Counted from the first letter of the stretch, positions 35,843 through 47,768 are shown. The stretch: DNA of 64,000 nt from Talaromyces rugulosus (GCF_013368755.1 NC_049561.1:7068001-7132000), one strand, 5' to 3'. Numbers and translations are program-made. Notes: generated from the letters alone by a model not told the origin.

Positions 35843-36240
35843 CTAGCCCTCAAGTGACAAGATCCATACATCTCCTAATCGATCATTTGATCCATCTAGC
35901 TCTCTGTGGGCAAATATTTTGTCGACACCAACGAGATCGGCACTATACCAGCCTCTCGCTGCGGGAAGATTTCCGGGCACTATATTGACCTCACTCCATA
36001 CTTTTTCATCGATGTCGAATGCCCAAGCGTCGTTTAACATTTTCCCGGCACCTTGATGCCCTAGTGATGACGGATCATGCTCCCCAAAGAGCGTCAAAAG
36101 ATATTTCTTTGCGAGAACTTGCACTACAACCAACGCACGGACACTTTGTCGCGTAAAGCCATCCTAACCATCGGGCTTGTAGGAGGTCGATGCCCAACAA
36201 TTTTCAATAGGATCGTTTACATCAACGCTTCCTCCTTGTT
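35843..36240 (-). pseudogene. Kelch-repeat protein fragment
   Basis: The C-terminal end of a fungal kelch-type beta-propeller protein: YLLTLFGEHDPSSLGHQGAG, LNDAWAFDI, then GDVWILSLEG and stop. Upstream of the open 96-codon frame the same frame reads NCWAS then an in-frame TAG at about 36166-36168 before DGFTRQSV, and no further blades follow to the right. Only about one and a half of the usual five to six blades remain. A broken remnant, not an expressed gene. Confidence 0.6.
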
Positions 36241-36692
36241 CTTCCACTCATGGTAAACTCGATCTAGCCTCCTTTTATATCCTGTCACATCAAGTTTCTA
36301 TGTAATTATGTGGATTTCATACAAATTTCATTATTTACGCGCCATATTGTATCAGATCCACATATTTTACGAGTACATCCAATAGACGCTCATGCTGAGG
36401 ACATCTGTCCAGAATTGGTTAGTGTAATATGCTAGCTAACAGATCCACCTAAATACTGCGTTTTATTGGCCAATCCCAGAAGCGCTCAACGCTAGCCATA
36501 AACGGTCATCCGATATCAATGCATGCCGTGTTTTCTCGCCTGGCCGTCATGACTTTATTCTCACATCGACCTTCATTCAATCTTAATCTGTCCTTAAATG
36601 GCCTTTTATTGTTGTGCTTGAACCACAGAGGTCTTTACTACACTTCTTGATCTGTCAGTAATCTATTTTGAGACTAAAGAGCGTATCCAACA
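36241..36692. other. intergenic, promoter of the Zn2Cys6 gene
   Basis: About 450 bp, no gene seen. Confidence 0.4.
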
Positions 36693-38591
36693 ATGGTCTA
36701 TCATGGCCCATCCAAGGGCTGCGAGACCTGCAAGCGGAGAAGAAAAAAGGTTAGTAGACACAAGAACAAGGGCTTTATGAGCCAATAGAGCTTGGTGGAT
36801 GCGAAGAGATGCTGATTTAGGGCAAATGTGGATTCTAGTGCGACGAGACTCGTCCTGTAAGCCGGATTCCGACCCCGAGTAGTTTACTGGGCTTTCTATT
36901 TTTGAATTTCCGGTCACTAAAGAGTGAGCTAACAAGTGGATTAGTCATGTATGCGATGTATAGCCGCTAAACGTACATGCGGTGGCTACGATCAGGATAC
37001 CAGACTTCGGATACACCAATACGACCAAGAGAAAAAACCAAAAAGCAGATTTTTCCAAACTCCATTTTCACTTTTTCCCCGAAAATGCAGTCTTCCTGTT
37101 CGAGAACCTGTGGACGGTACTGAAATTATGCCTGATGATATTCTGCCGATCGAGATCTCCAATGAAAAGTCAGACGAGTACGCTCTATGTGCATTTTTTT
37201 ATGAATACCGCCTCGTCTCAACCGATCAGGCGGCCTCTCGCGGCTTTTTGAGTAACCTTGAGCGAACTCTTCATCGACTAGGTCCAAAATCTAATTTGGC
37301 ACAAGCCTGCAGACTGGTTTCTGGGGCCACTCATGGCATTAAGCTTCGCCGTCCGGTTCTCACTTTTCAGGCCAATCATTTATATCATGAGCTGTTGGCA
37401 TCATTGGCGCTTGCAATACACGACTCTATATCAGCAATAAGGAGAGATGAATCTATATTAGTTGCCATGCTCCTGGGCCTTTATGAGGTATCCTACCCAG
37501 TTCATGTGTTACCTGCATTTCATTGGTATCTCAGCTTCGGCTAAAGCTTTATAGATTATTGTTGCCGACTCCGTCCGCCCAGGTGACCACGATGCTCATG
37601 CAGGGGGGGTGGCAGCCATGTTACAGATCAACAACTCGCCTCTAAGCCTTTTACAGGCAATCCAGGATGGTAATCTATTTTTCTCCCATCACACGTTGCA
37701 GGTATGAGTTTCTTGCTGTTAGATTCCCTTGTGTTTCTAGTGATAAATACTGGGCCACTCTAATCTCATAACTAGAATCCTTGCCGCGGTTTACTCGTTA
37801 TTCCCAATTCAAAAAATACCAGTAGGCCCTTGGATGATTTTCTACTTCAACTTGGTTCCCTCTGGAACCGAACAAAGGTTGCCTTGGCCGGTTCACAATT
37901 ACAATTACGCTCTGCCCTGAGAGCGGAAGCATTATGTCTCGAGAATAACCTTTGTCAATGGGAGAAGTCATTGGACAACCACTTCCATCCGAGTACGGTC
38001 CACCACGTACTATGGAAAGAACCAACGACCGGATACGAAAAAATCAATGTGGGCTACTGGCCTGGCAAAATTGATACATACGTTGACCACTACGTTGCAG
38101 GGGTGTGGAATACGTACCGGGCAGCGAGGCTAGGACTTTTGAGCCTGATCCTTGACCTATCTCAAGATACAGATGATACCAGGTCTCATGATATACAACA
38201 TGGTTATGCTAAAGGACTGGTCTCAGACATGCTCGCCTCTATTCCATACCACCTAACTGACGACCTACACGTTTTTTCCCGCGACATGAAAAGGCAAAAT
38301 GAAATTGCAAATCCCGGGAAAGCAATCCATGGCTTGCTACTTATGCATGCAATTTATATCACTTCTAATCTTTCAATTGTAGAACCGGATGTCCGTGTGC
38401 ACTTGAAAGATTGCCTTGTGTGGATCGGGAAACATATGGGCATTGGACAGGCATCGTTTCTAGCCACTGTAAGTAGTCTTGTTACATTATTTGACGTTCA
38501 TGTGTGCTGATGGTGATCACAGGCTACCAAGGTAGACACAAAGTACTTTGCTGGAAGCTGCATGATTGTGTTATTCGGTTTACTGGTTTGA
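36693..38591 (+). CDS. Zn2Cys6 transcription factor with an 18-bp microexon
   Basis: Fungal binuclear-cluster regulator, 508 residues from six exons: 36693-36749, 36839-36856, 36945-37487, 37555-37701, 37776-38468 and 38523-38591. All junctions are GT..AG and the sum stays in frame. The cluster is split over the first three exons: CETCKRRRKK / CDETRP / SCMRC..C, giving C2C6C6C2C6C. The second exon is only 18 bp. The rest resembles the Fungal_trans_2 type: AMLLGLYEIIVAD then a GDHDAHAGGVAAML segment. It lacks the cluster motif upstream, so its link to the polyketide genes is open. Last intron and the 22-residue end are the least certain. Confidence 0.75.
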
Positions 38592-41500
38592 TATATTCTT
38601 TAAATGGTTCCACATAGGACTTACCATGCGGTATTTAATAATTGGCATGCATAATTCAGGATCCGTCATGTAATTGGCGCTGTTAAACCAATATGTGGAT
38701 AGAAATTGAGCGTGTAATGACTTTTTGCTATGAATATGCATCTAAACTAGACGGTTGCAATTCTACTTCTCGATTATTTTATAGGCTCGTGGTTTTCCTC
38801 GTGTTAATAGTTTCCACGAGATAAATAAGCCGGAAGTCTTGTAGTCAATTGTTTCATGGCGAAAAGTAAAGTCAAATTAGACAAAATGAACATTGAACTT
38901 TATATAGCTTATCTAGGAACATTGAATCGTAGAGTCGTATATGGTTTTACGGATCCAGTAGCTCCACTAGGTAGATAAAATTGTATATCTCTCCAAAGTC
39001 TAGACCTTATGTATATATTCTTCTAGAACAATATTTGAAGAGTGTTGGTTATTGATCGACGATGCATATCAATTGATGTACTGAAATCCCTCCGTACTAT
39101 GTAGCCTATGCACCCTTCTCCACAGAAAGGGGGCCGATGAATGAGCCTAGAATTCCCAGGCTTTTGAGTCTTCTTTCCTGCATGATTCAAAGTCCATGAT
39201 TGTACCCAACTTGCATTAAAAAAAAAATCTCAATTGATAGCTGAATTCTCGCTTAATCGACTTTTAGTACTGTTCGGGCGAGTTTCTCTATTCTCCCTTT
39301 TTTTTATTTAATTTTATTTTTTTGGCCCGCAAATGCGAGCGAAATTTTCTCACAAACGTTACATGGCAACAAACTATAAGGGTCCCTAATCCGCAGGATT
39401 CATCTCGCTTATTATTTTTGTCATAGCCTGGCTGAGAAGAACCAGCTCACTTGATGGTCGAGCCTACTGAATCACGGGGACATCGAGCTACCGACCAACA
39501 CGGCGCACTGATGTACTCTTCCGCAAAATTCTCTTAGTTGTGGAGAACCATTTAAACGATCATGAGGCTGTGCCCCCAGATTGAAATTAGGATGGTCCTT
39601 TTATAACGCGCAATTATTGGTCGTAGGCAGGGAGCCGCGGCTCTCCGTGAGGTTTACACGGATAATGATAGGACTCCGTTGTTCTGTGTGGTCTTTTAAC
39701 TGTGATTTCGCTACGCGTTGGGCATCTTCTAGAGTTGCGGGGTCCCCGGAGCGAGAATTGATAAGGATCATTATAGCTATCAAGTTTAATATCAATATCT
39801 CGGGCGCACAGTTAGATCGAGAACGGTTGTCAGAGCAACGCGCTTCGCGTGTATGCAGGCGACATCTCACTCGCGAGACCAACACGGACGGGTTTGAACA
39901 GTCTCTGTAACTTCCGAGCAGTAAGCACTGGGCGCTGGGGTGATAACGGAGCAAGTCCGAGTCGTCAACAACAGCGGCACGGCAATTCCCCATTTGGAGT
40001 AGCGGGGTACATGGTCACGAGGAGGCCCACCCCCACAACAATCGTGCTTTTCATAGGCTGCGGATGGCAGCATTTGTCTTGGCCGCGGGGATGGCTTCAA
40101 GACTTTTAAGACACCACAGACACCGTACTCCGCCGCATGTGTATCGGCGCTGACCCACTGCGAAGGCAAAATCATAAGTATCGCCGACGAGGACTTGCAC
40201 ATGAAAGAAGATGCCCTTTATCGGCAAGATTTTAAATCTCCATGTCCAGGGCAATGAACAGAAAATCACTGGTAACGAAAATCGCATATGTATGGGACGC
40301 AGTCTCTTATTACCGAGACCAGACGGGCAGGTATAATAGCATACCTAGACAGTGTCATCACCACTGTTAAATTGTATCTGTTGGAGCGCATCACAAGCTA
40401 GAAGCCGTTGAACAAGCTTTGGATATATAGAGCCTCGGTCCTCTAAAATAAGTACTCTGACAGCAGTGCGGATCAACAGCTGCAGTTTAAGATCTGCCCA
40501 CCAGCGCTGCGGATGGGCTATGGCATATGCAAGATCATAATAGGCCGATGGGGCTCTCTAGCGGGATTAATCTCGACACAAAAGCCGTGAGATGACGTAG
40601 AATGTTGTCCCAGTAGGCAGGTTCGCCAATTGCCAAGACACCGGGCCAATGGCAGTGCTTCTAAATTGCGGTTTGCAACCAGGATCTCGAACGAACGAAC
40701 AATATTGTTTCTGTTGCGACAGTGACCTTGTAAGCGCACGGGGAAGCATGGGGAAAACATGTACCGGTACGAGCGCGCTAACACAGGCTAAAATAAAGCT
40801 GGAGTATGCAGGTTACTATTGGCTCTGATTAGGCGCTAACCCCACTATAGCGGATGGCCCCACAGAAGATCTTTTGCCGGTTCCGTATATTGCTCCGCGG
40901 AGCGCTAGCATGTTCCTGGACTAGTGTCCCAAATCTTGCGTTAGCGCGCCACTGCCCCGCCGGATGGTGGTTCCTTGTTTGCCAAGTTTGCATAATGAGG
41001 CTAATCGCCTCGTGCATTATCTGCCTGAGCCGGGGACGGAGATAGACAGTTAATCTACATACATGTATATGAGTACAGGGCAATTTCCGTATGTGTTAAT
41101 GTGATCGGGCCGCAGCATGCGCTTCCACCTACGGACTGGGCCACGGGCAAAGCCCAATATCCTTGCAATACTACGCTGCCGTAACGCTGCCAGCTGGGCC
41201 ATATCCTGACCAAGGCGTGAGCCCTAAGACCTGAATAGGAAATTCCCGCATAGCACAGTTGGGTATGTAGAGATTTGACGGTTTGACCCCTTTTCCGCGA
41301 TGGCGACACTGGACAGAAACAAGAACAATAGCCAACAATTGCTCACAGTTGGTCTCCCTTAGCCTTCAAACTACTGCTCAGTACAGCGTAGTGCGCCGGC
41401 ACTATGCAGTGCTAGCTCTCTAGTTCGTAGCCTGGGCCGCATCCCACAGGCACACTATCCCGAGGCATTTTGACTCGGCGTGGACGCGATCGACTTGCAA

Positions 41501-42540
41501 AACTCCACTGTCCAGGTAACATCAGAAGCATCACAGCTATCATCCCGCCTCCCCAGGCTCGCGATACTTTGCGGGGTTACGCCTGAATCAGGTTGCTTTC
41601 TCATCTTGTGGGGGTTCGGACAGGCCGGCCACCGTCGGGAAAACAGCTTTTTCAGTCGGCCTAACCACAGAAACGCAGCAATAATATGTTCTTCACGCAC
41701 TATAAAGGACGGAGCAGTCATTAGCGACCAACTCGTCTCTGTTCTCACTGATAGCATCCGTACTCCGTAGTCGCCTGCGCAAAGCCGCGAAAGATGGCAT
41801 GCGTTTGTCTTTCCTGGGTAGACTGGGCCGCTGTGGAGAGCGAAAAAAAAAAGTCTGCGCTCTGTATACTCCGCACGCGTCCCATCGCGCTAGCAAAAGT
41901 GCGAGCTCCACCAAGTAAGCTTGTGAGAAAGGGGTCTCACCGGGTTGCCAGGACACGAAAATTTAGTTTGTAGTAGGGAAGAAGGCGCAATTGCTGTTCA
42001 CAGTCTCGCGATGAACGGGCGTGGTGCTTCACAAGCTACAGCTTCATCTACTAGTTTCGTAGATATACATATGCCCATTAGATCATGGCTTTTCCAAATG
42101 ATGCCAATGCCCCGGATCCCTGCAAGCCACCGATGGCCAACGAGGGATTGATAGTTTAATTAGCTGAGCTTCTAGCTCCAAGCTCTAGAGACAAACATTT
42201 CCACTTTCAGCCATCACATGGCTGTGGGATCCTACCTCGGCCCATACGCTAGACCCTGTTGGACAAGAGTGGGAATGACGATATTGTTGATCTTTGCTGA
42301 CTAGTCGAAGCTATATATGGGCTCGATCCGGTTTTTTTTTTCTGGGGTGCTCCAGAGAACGAAATTGGGAACCTTTTATTTAGGTCAACTGCCCACCCGG
42401 ACGACGCGCGCCTGGTCTCTCTTGAATCGTCCCCTCGATAACCGCTTGTTGTGTTTGTTTCTCTTCCTTAACAGTTTCTTCAGAACGACGAGAAGAAAAA
42501 GGAGAACAAGAAGCAAAGCAACACCCAACCAGCCAACACA
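38592..42540. other. 3.9-kb gene-free stretch
   Basis: 38.6-39.4 kb is AT-rich. From about 39.5 to 42.2 kb composition becomes near balanced in GC, with CpG not depleted. Short open frames on both strands have no domain, repeat or splice sense. The last 250 bp carry a TATA-like CTATATATGG (42311-42320) and a C/A-rich leader for the repeat-protein gene. Confidence 0.5.
42311..42320 (+). promoter_or_regulatory. TATA-like box of the repeat-protein gene
   Basis: CTATATATGG about 225 bp upstream of the ATG at 42541, followed by a CT/CA-rich leader typical of well-expressed fungal genes. Confidence 0.35.
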
Positions 42541-44907
42541 ATGCGGTTTCCAAGCCTCGTCGCCACCACCCTGGTGGTTGCATCCAACTTGGTAGCAGGA
42601 TCGCCAGCAGTCAACCAAAGCGCTACTACTTCCAGTTCCACCGCTGTCCAGAGTCAAGTAAACGCGCCGCTGAATGCTGCTTCCACTGCAGTCGCCGGAG
42701 AGACATCCGCAACTTCTGCGCCTGAACAGCAAGCGCCTCAGGAAACTGCCACAGCTGCGGCTGCTTCGGCCGCCCAGTCTCAAGCTCCAGAGTCTCAAGC
42801 TCCAGCGTCCCAAGCCCCGGTTTCCAACACTGCCAAAGCTCCCTCTGCGACCAATGGGGCCGCTGATGCCACCACAGCCACATCTTTGTCCATCTCGATC
42901 CCGTCGGTGAGCCTCGGAGGCAGCGCAACCGCGGTTACCAGCGCGCCTCAGGGTACCGCAACGAACGGTGCCAGTGGAACCACCGCCAAGAAGTCGTCAA
43001 CTCTCTCGAGCAGCCCCTTCAGCTTCACAAGCAGTAGCTCTAGTGACAGCGGAGATCCATTGAGCCAACTTGGTTCACTTGCCGGTGACTTAGGACAGTT
43101 GCTTGGTTTCCTGACCAGTGACTCGTTCTTGGGCTTCCTTCCCAACTTCATCAACAGTTTCGAGTACTTCGCAACTGGTCTGGCGCCTCCTGTTGATACC
43201 GACATCAGGACCTTGGTTGGAAATGCGAACACACTTCTGTCGACTTCGTTTGTCTCCAAAGTCGACAACCTGATTGACAACGCCAATGATCTGCTCACCA
43301 CCAAGAACACCCAGTCTATCTTGACCCTCATCAACAATGCCAATAATCTTCTCACTGCTCAGAACACGAAGGCGATCGTCAGCCTGATCGGCAACGCCAA
43401 CAACCTCCTCACATCGGACTTTGTCAACAAGACAAGCAACCTGATCGATGAGGCAAGCCCTCTTATTACTCAAGCGAGTGGGCTCCTCACCTCTGGCAAC
43501 GTGAAGGAGATTGAGAGCCTGATTGGCAACGCTAACAAGCTTCTGACCGCCAACTTCATTTCTGAAACCAAGAGCCTGATTAGCAATGCTGCCCCAGTTT
43601 TGACTGATGCCAAGGCCCTCCTGGGTGGTAACAACGTCAAGGAGATCGAGAACCTCATTGGCAACGCCAACAAGTTGCTTACTAGCAACTTCATCTCCGA
43701 AACTACCAGCCTTATTAGCAATGCCGCTCCAGTCGTTGCTGACGCCAAGGCCCTCCTGGGTGGCGATAACGTTAAGGAGATTGAGGCTTTGATCACCAAT
43801 GCCAACAGTCTATTGACCCCGTCTTTCGTCAAGGAAACCAACAGTCTTATCAAGCAAGCTGGTCCTCTTATTTCTGACGCTAGTGAGCTCCTGGGTGGCG
43901 ACCATGTCAAGGAGATTGAAAGCCTGGTTACAAACGCCAACTCTCTGCTTACCCCCACATTTGTCAAACAAACCAGCAGTCTTATTAACCAAGCCGGTCC
44001 TCTGATTTCCGAGGCTGGTGAGCTTCTGGGCAATGGCAATGTCAAGCAGATTGAGAGCCTTGTGTCCAATGCCAATGCTTTGTTGACTCCTACTTTTGTC
44101 AACGAAACGAGCAGCCTCATCAAGCAAGCCGGTCCTCTTATTTCCGAGGCTGGTGAGCTACTAGGTGGCGGCAACGTCAAGCAAATTGAGAGCCTTGTGG
44201 CAAACGCCAACTCTCTGCTCACCCCAACATTCGTCAAGGAGACCAGCAGCCTCATCAAGCAAGCCGGTCCTCTTATTTCCGAAGCCGGTGAGCTTCTGGG
44301 TGGCGGCAATGTCAAGGAGATCGAGAACCTTGTGTCCAATGCCAATGCTTTGTTGACTCCTACTTTTGTCAACGAAACGAGCAGCCTCATCAAGCAAGCC
44401 GGTCCTCTTATTTCCGAGGCTGGTGAGCTACTAGGTGGCGGCAACGTCAAGCAAATTGAGAGCCTTGTAGCAAACGCCAACTCTCTGCTCACCCCAACAT
44501 TCGTCAAGGAGACCAGCAGCCTCATCAAGCAGGCCGGCCCTATCATCTCGGAGGCTGGCCAACTTTTGGGTGGCAACCACACTCAAGAATTGATCTACCT
44601 TGTTGGCAACGCTACCACCTTGTTGACACCTCGCTTTGTCAACGAGACCTCTGGTCTCATCGGCTACGCTGATGACCTGCTGTCACCCGCCTTTGTCAGC
44701 ATGCTCAAGGACTTGGTGAAGACTATCATTCCTCTGGAGCCTGAGCTCAAGACGCTGTTGACCAAGACCACCATTGATGACTTGGGCTCCCTCGTCACAA
44801 ATGCCAACGATCTCCTTACCCACCAATTTGTGAATGACACATCGTCTCTCATTTCAGATGTTAGCGAATTCCTACCTCTGATTGAGAGCTTGTTGAATGC
44901 ACTGTAA
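42541..44907 (+). CDS. Secreted protein of tandem 45-residue repeats
   Basis: Single-exon 788-residue protein with a signal peptide (MRFPSLVATTLVVASNLVAG). A Ser/Thr/Ala/Gln-rich linker (to about residue 165) comes next, including SQAPESQAPASQAP-type short repeats. The rest is tandem helical repeats: early units of about 28 residues (NANNLLT... types), then about nine units of 45 residues from 43,490 to 44,620 of the form NVKEIESLxxNANxLLTPxFVxETSSLIxxAGPLISEAGELLGG. No Cys, no GPI signal and no catalytic motif seen. The amphipathic repeats suggest a wall or surface-associated structural protein. Function unknown. Codon use is more GC-rich than its surroundings, as in highly expressed genes. 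Confidence 0.85.
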   Translation: MRFPSLVATTLVVASNLVAGSPAVNQSATTSSSTAVQSQVNAPLNAASTAVAGETSATSAPEQQAPQETATAAAASAAQSQAPESQAPASQAPVSNTAKAPSATNGAADATTATSLSISIPSVSLGGSATAVTSAPQGTATNGASGTTAKKSSTLSSSPFSFTSSSSSDSGDPLSQLGSLAGDLGQLLGFLTSDSFLGFLPNFINSFEYFATGLAPPVDTDIRTLVGNANTLLSTSFVSKVDNLIDNANDLLTTKNTQSILTLINNANNLLTAQNTKAIVSLIGNANNLLTSDFVNKTSNLIDEASPLITQASGLLTSGNVKEIESLIGNANKLLTANFISETKSLISNAAPVLTDAKALLGGNNVKEIENLIGNANKLLTSNFISETTSLISNAAPVVADAKALLGGDNVKEIEALITNANSLLTPSFVKETNSLIKQAGPLISDASELLGGDHVKEIESLVTNANSLLTPTFVKQTSSLINQAGPLISEAGELLGNGNVKQIESLVSNANALLTPTFVNETSSLIKQAGPLISEAGELLGGGNVKQIESLVANANSLLTPTFVKETSSLIKQAGPLISEAGELLGGGNVKEIENLVSNANALLTPTFVNETSSLIKQAGPLISEAGELLGGGNVKQIESLVANANSLLTPTFVKETSSLIKQAGPIISEAGQLLGGNHTQELIYLVGNATTLLTPRFVNETSGLIGYADDLLSPAFVSMLKDLVKTIIPLEPELKTLLTKTTIDDLGSLVTNANDLLTHQFVNDTSSLISDVSEFLPLIESLLNAL
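43490..44620 (+). repeat. 135-bp tandem coding repeats
   Basis: About nine units of 135 bp (45 codons). The blocks at about 44,055-44,325 and 44,325-44,595 are nearly identical over two units (270 bp), pointing to a recent tandem duplication by unequal exchange. Confidence 0.75.
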
Positions 44908-45179
44908 GGAGACGGGCAATGAACCGTTAATGTTTTTTTCTATGAGTATATTTTATGCCTTAATGATAATTTCCCCAATGTTTCAGCACCTATATGTAAT
45001 GAAAAGGAAAGATTATCTCAGGGACGATTAATATGAATATTACGTTTATTTTTATTTTAAATCTGGCTTTTTCTTCAATCATAAATCTCCGCTGTAGTCG
45101 TCGCTCCTTTCGTAGTAGTAAGATGTTTCAAGGCGGTATATAGTTCTAGCAATGCCATCTACGTAGTAGTACAGTCGAA

Positions 45180-45196
45180 TTCGAAACTGGCTTCAC
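45180..45196. repeat. Terminal-repeat-like arm, part 1 (interrupted by the retrotransposon)
   Basis: TTCGAAACTGGCTTCAC, continued at 58272-58308 beyond the insertion; same family as the arms at 58540, 58618 and 62731. Confidence 0.6.
45192..45196. repeat. Target-site duplication TTCAC, left copy
   Basis: TTCAC immediately left of the 3' LTR; same 5 bp at 58267-58271. Confidence 0.8.
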
Positions 45197-45744
45197 TGTC
45201 ACGGACCTGGATCCGTCCCGTTCGTGATTGGCTTCGTAGACGTTGGTGTGGAGTGACTCTATGCAGCTCATGACATAAGTTGGAAGAGATCCTCTTGCGA
45301 TATGTATATCTTGAGATGGGTTTGTTTTGCTAATCTTAAAGTAATGATTAAGTAATAAAAGTAGACATGATAGTAAACTGGTAAGACTTATAAAAGACTA
45401 AGGTAAAGTAATTTAGATTAAAGAACTATGAAGAACTAAATATATGATAGTGAATGAGTATTTTTATATATCTAGTCTTCCTTGTTCTGTATATTGTATA
45501 TTATCTATTAATAGTAGTAGATGGTAGATAGTATATCTTTCTTTGTTTAATGATACTTTATTATTTTATATACCTTTTATCTTATCATGGTTTAATATAT
45601 CTTTTGTATTATCATATGACTTTCTATGTTTCATAGGTTAGTATGTGTTACTGTCCATAACTGATAATCGTCTGTCTTTATATTTTGTGATCTTTCTTCT
45701 CTGGTCATAATATATTTTAGCGTTATGCAGGTTGCTTTGTAACA
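45197..45744 (-). repeat. Outer element 3' LTR (548 bp)
   Basis: Begins TGTCACGGACCTGG and ends GTAACA; aligns end to end with 57719-58266. Confidence 0.9.
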
Positions 45745-45856
45745 TCATTCTCTCTCTTTAAGATCTTTATCCTCAAAGGTATAAATAGAAAGACTTGCCT
45801 TCGTTCCCAGCATGACTCTGATTTCCATTTAGTAAGTAATTCCTAATATATTCATC

Positions 45857-46471
45857 ATGCCACGTGCTAAGTTGATTTCAAAAGCTAATCTATTGCGTCT
45901 TAAAAGAGATTAAACGAGAAATCATATCTATAATTCTTCACTGATTATTTTAAATAGTTTTATTACTGATTTTCCTTACGATTATTACTGTGATCAGGGT
46001 TTTGATTACATGATGAGTGAAAATAATCAAAAATATACTACCTACACCCGTCACGGTCATCTTTATAAACGTTAATTTTATAGTGATAAGGAATAGAATG
46101 CCTTACATAAGACAGAAAATAAAGTCAAGCTTAATCTTGAGCTTACTGAATCTAAACTTAAGGCGGCTTTTGTTACTTAATAAGAGTTATTTATAAAAGT
46201 TCGTCGTCTTTAAAAGCATTAATAATTTCTTAAAGAGTGTAATGAAAGTATGCGTTCACATAATCAAAAAATATTAGAAATATTAGATTCTAAGAATTCT
46301 TTTTCTAATACGGAAGTTGCTGCTGCTGATGTTGAGATTATATAAAAATAACTAGAATACTATGTTCTTGCTACGACCTTTAAGAATTTTGATAAGCTGC
46401 TCGCCAATCTTGGACAATTTCTCTTTAGTTTGTTGGGTGTCTCTGATAATATTTTTCTAGAATCTGCTTAG
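45857..46471 (+). pseudogene. Antisense reading frame inside the outer retrotransposon, unknown
   Basis: On the strand opposite to gag-pol, between the chromodomain end and the 3' LTR. One frame of about 205 codons can be followed from an ATG (MPRAKLISKANLLRLKRD) to about 46471. Interruptions are only TAA/TAG, as expected where Gln codons were hit by RIP. The remaining codons make a sensible, charged, helix-rich product with a likely coiled-coil part (KVKLNLELTESKLKAAF). No family recognised. Extra antisense ORFs at this position are known from some plant Ty3/gypsy elements. Confidence 0.45.
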
Positions 46472-46489
46472 CTTCTATAAGGTTTTTGA

Positions 46490-46760
46490 TAGGTTCCCAA
46501 GTGCTTTTTTTGGTACTGTATTCTTTTCATTTGATAAGATAGTATAGTTTCTTGTCTGGTGATTCTTTTTCTACTAATATTGTTTCGACTTTATAGGTTT
46601 TATGTTTGATAATATCTTCTTCCTGTGTTCTAGCGTTTTGTGGTGCCGGTTCCAGTAACAATATATGGAAGACTGGATATATCCTCATTATTTCTGATAG
46701 CTTTAATCTATAGTTGACTTTGCTGATTTTTTCTTCAATTTCAAATAGTCCCATTCGTAG
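46490..46760 (-). pseudogene. Outer element integrase C-terminus / chromodomain-like tail
   Basis: Open minus frame 46527-46754: MGLFEIEEKISKVNYRLKL, then RIYPVFHILLLEPAP (the GPY/F-adjacent signature of gypsy integrases), then the start of a chromodomain (YKVETILVEKE then YYLIK). A stop follows where WKGY would be. Confidence 0.75.
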
Positions 46761-46899
46761 GTGATTCAGTTTGTTGTTTAGTCGTGTAGTTTGAATATTT
46801 TTCCATAAAAGGTAAACCTTTCTCCCTTTTTTGAGTTCTAGTCCCTTTAGATGTTTGTTATTATAGTATCCTATAGATTGTTTGTTTTGGTTGATAATT

Positions 46900-47768
46900 T
46901 CTGTCTGTAGGTAGAAGTAGAGTGTGTTTATTTCTTATATCTTTTATTCTGCTACTGGATTGACTGGTTACTCAAATCTTGGTTGTCCTGGTAGTTGTGC
47001 TTCTCTTCTGTATACTATGAAGAACAGTGTTACTTCTGTTGTTGAATGTTTTGCAGTATTATAGGCTAGCTATGCCATTAGTAATAACTGTACCCAATTG
47101 TCTTGATGGTGGTTGACGTAGTATCGTAAATATTGTTCTAATGTCTGATTTGTTCATTCAGTTTGTCTGTTTGTTTATAGATAATAGAATATTGATAATC
47201 TTTGTTCTCCTCTTATAAGGTCCATCATGGATTTCTATAGTTTGGATATAAATATTGATCCTCTATCTGAGATCATGATTTCAGGTATTCCATAATGTCT
47301 AAATACTTCGTTTATTAATTCCTCTGCTAATTCTTCTGCATCTGTTTGTTTTGTTGTTACTATGAAATGTGTGTATTTCGTCATTCTGTCTACTACCACT
47401 AGGATTGCATCAAATCCTATTAAGTTTGGTAGTTTAACGATATAGTCCATAGTAACTCATTGCCATGGATATTCTAATGCCTTGATTTCTTGCATCAGTC
47501 CATACAGTTTATGTCTTTTGATTTTATTCTTCTGGCATACGTCGCATTCTTTAATGTATTTTTCTATATCTTTTAATATTCTTGGCCAGTAATAGCTTCT
47601 GGTGATTCGTTCCATTGTGTTGGTTTGTCCTGGATGACCACTAATTAAAGTATTATGGTTAAGTTGAATAATCTCATTTTGTACTGATTTTAGTATATAG
47701 ATTAAACTATACCAAAATACTAATCCTATTTCTATTATAATGATTTTGTTGTTTTTATTTTCGATCAA
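46900..47768 (-). pseudogene. Outer element integrase core
   Basis: Zinc-binding H-H-C-C region (HNTLISGHPGQTNTMERI then YYWPRI..CDVCQKNK) and the catalytic core (MDYIVKLPNLIGFDAILVVVDRMTK, then GIPEIMISDRGSIF). The frame is broken by stops near 47454 and beyond 47235. Confidence 0.85.

Larger units (their letters stand above)
44908..45196. other. intergenic up to the retrotransposon
   Basis: Nothing coding seen. The last 17 bases are the first part of a terminal-repeat-like sequence interrupted by the retrotransposon. Confidence 0.4.

Noticed and set aside
39581..41956. Several 80-130-codon frames on both strands
   Set aside because: Overlapping frames in balanced-composition DNA, none with domain sense; expected by chance.
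43470..44582. 370-codon minus-strand open frame
   Set aside because: Mirror of the 135-bp repeats of the secreted repeat protein; no signal or domain of its own, and the plus frame has start, leader, signal peptide and stop.
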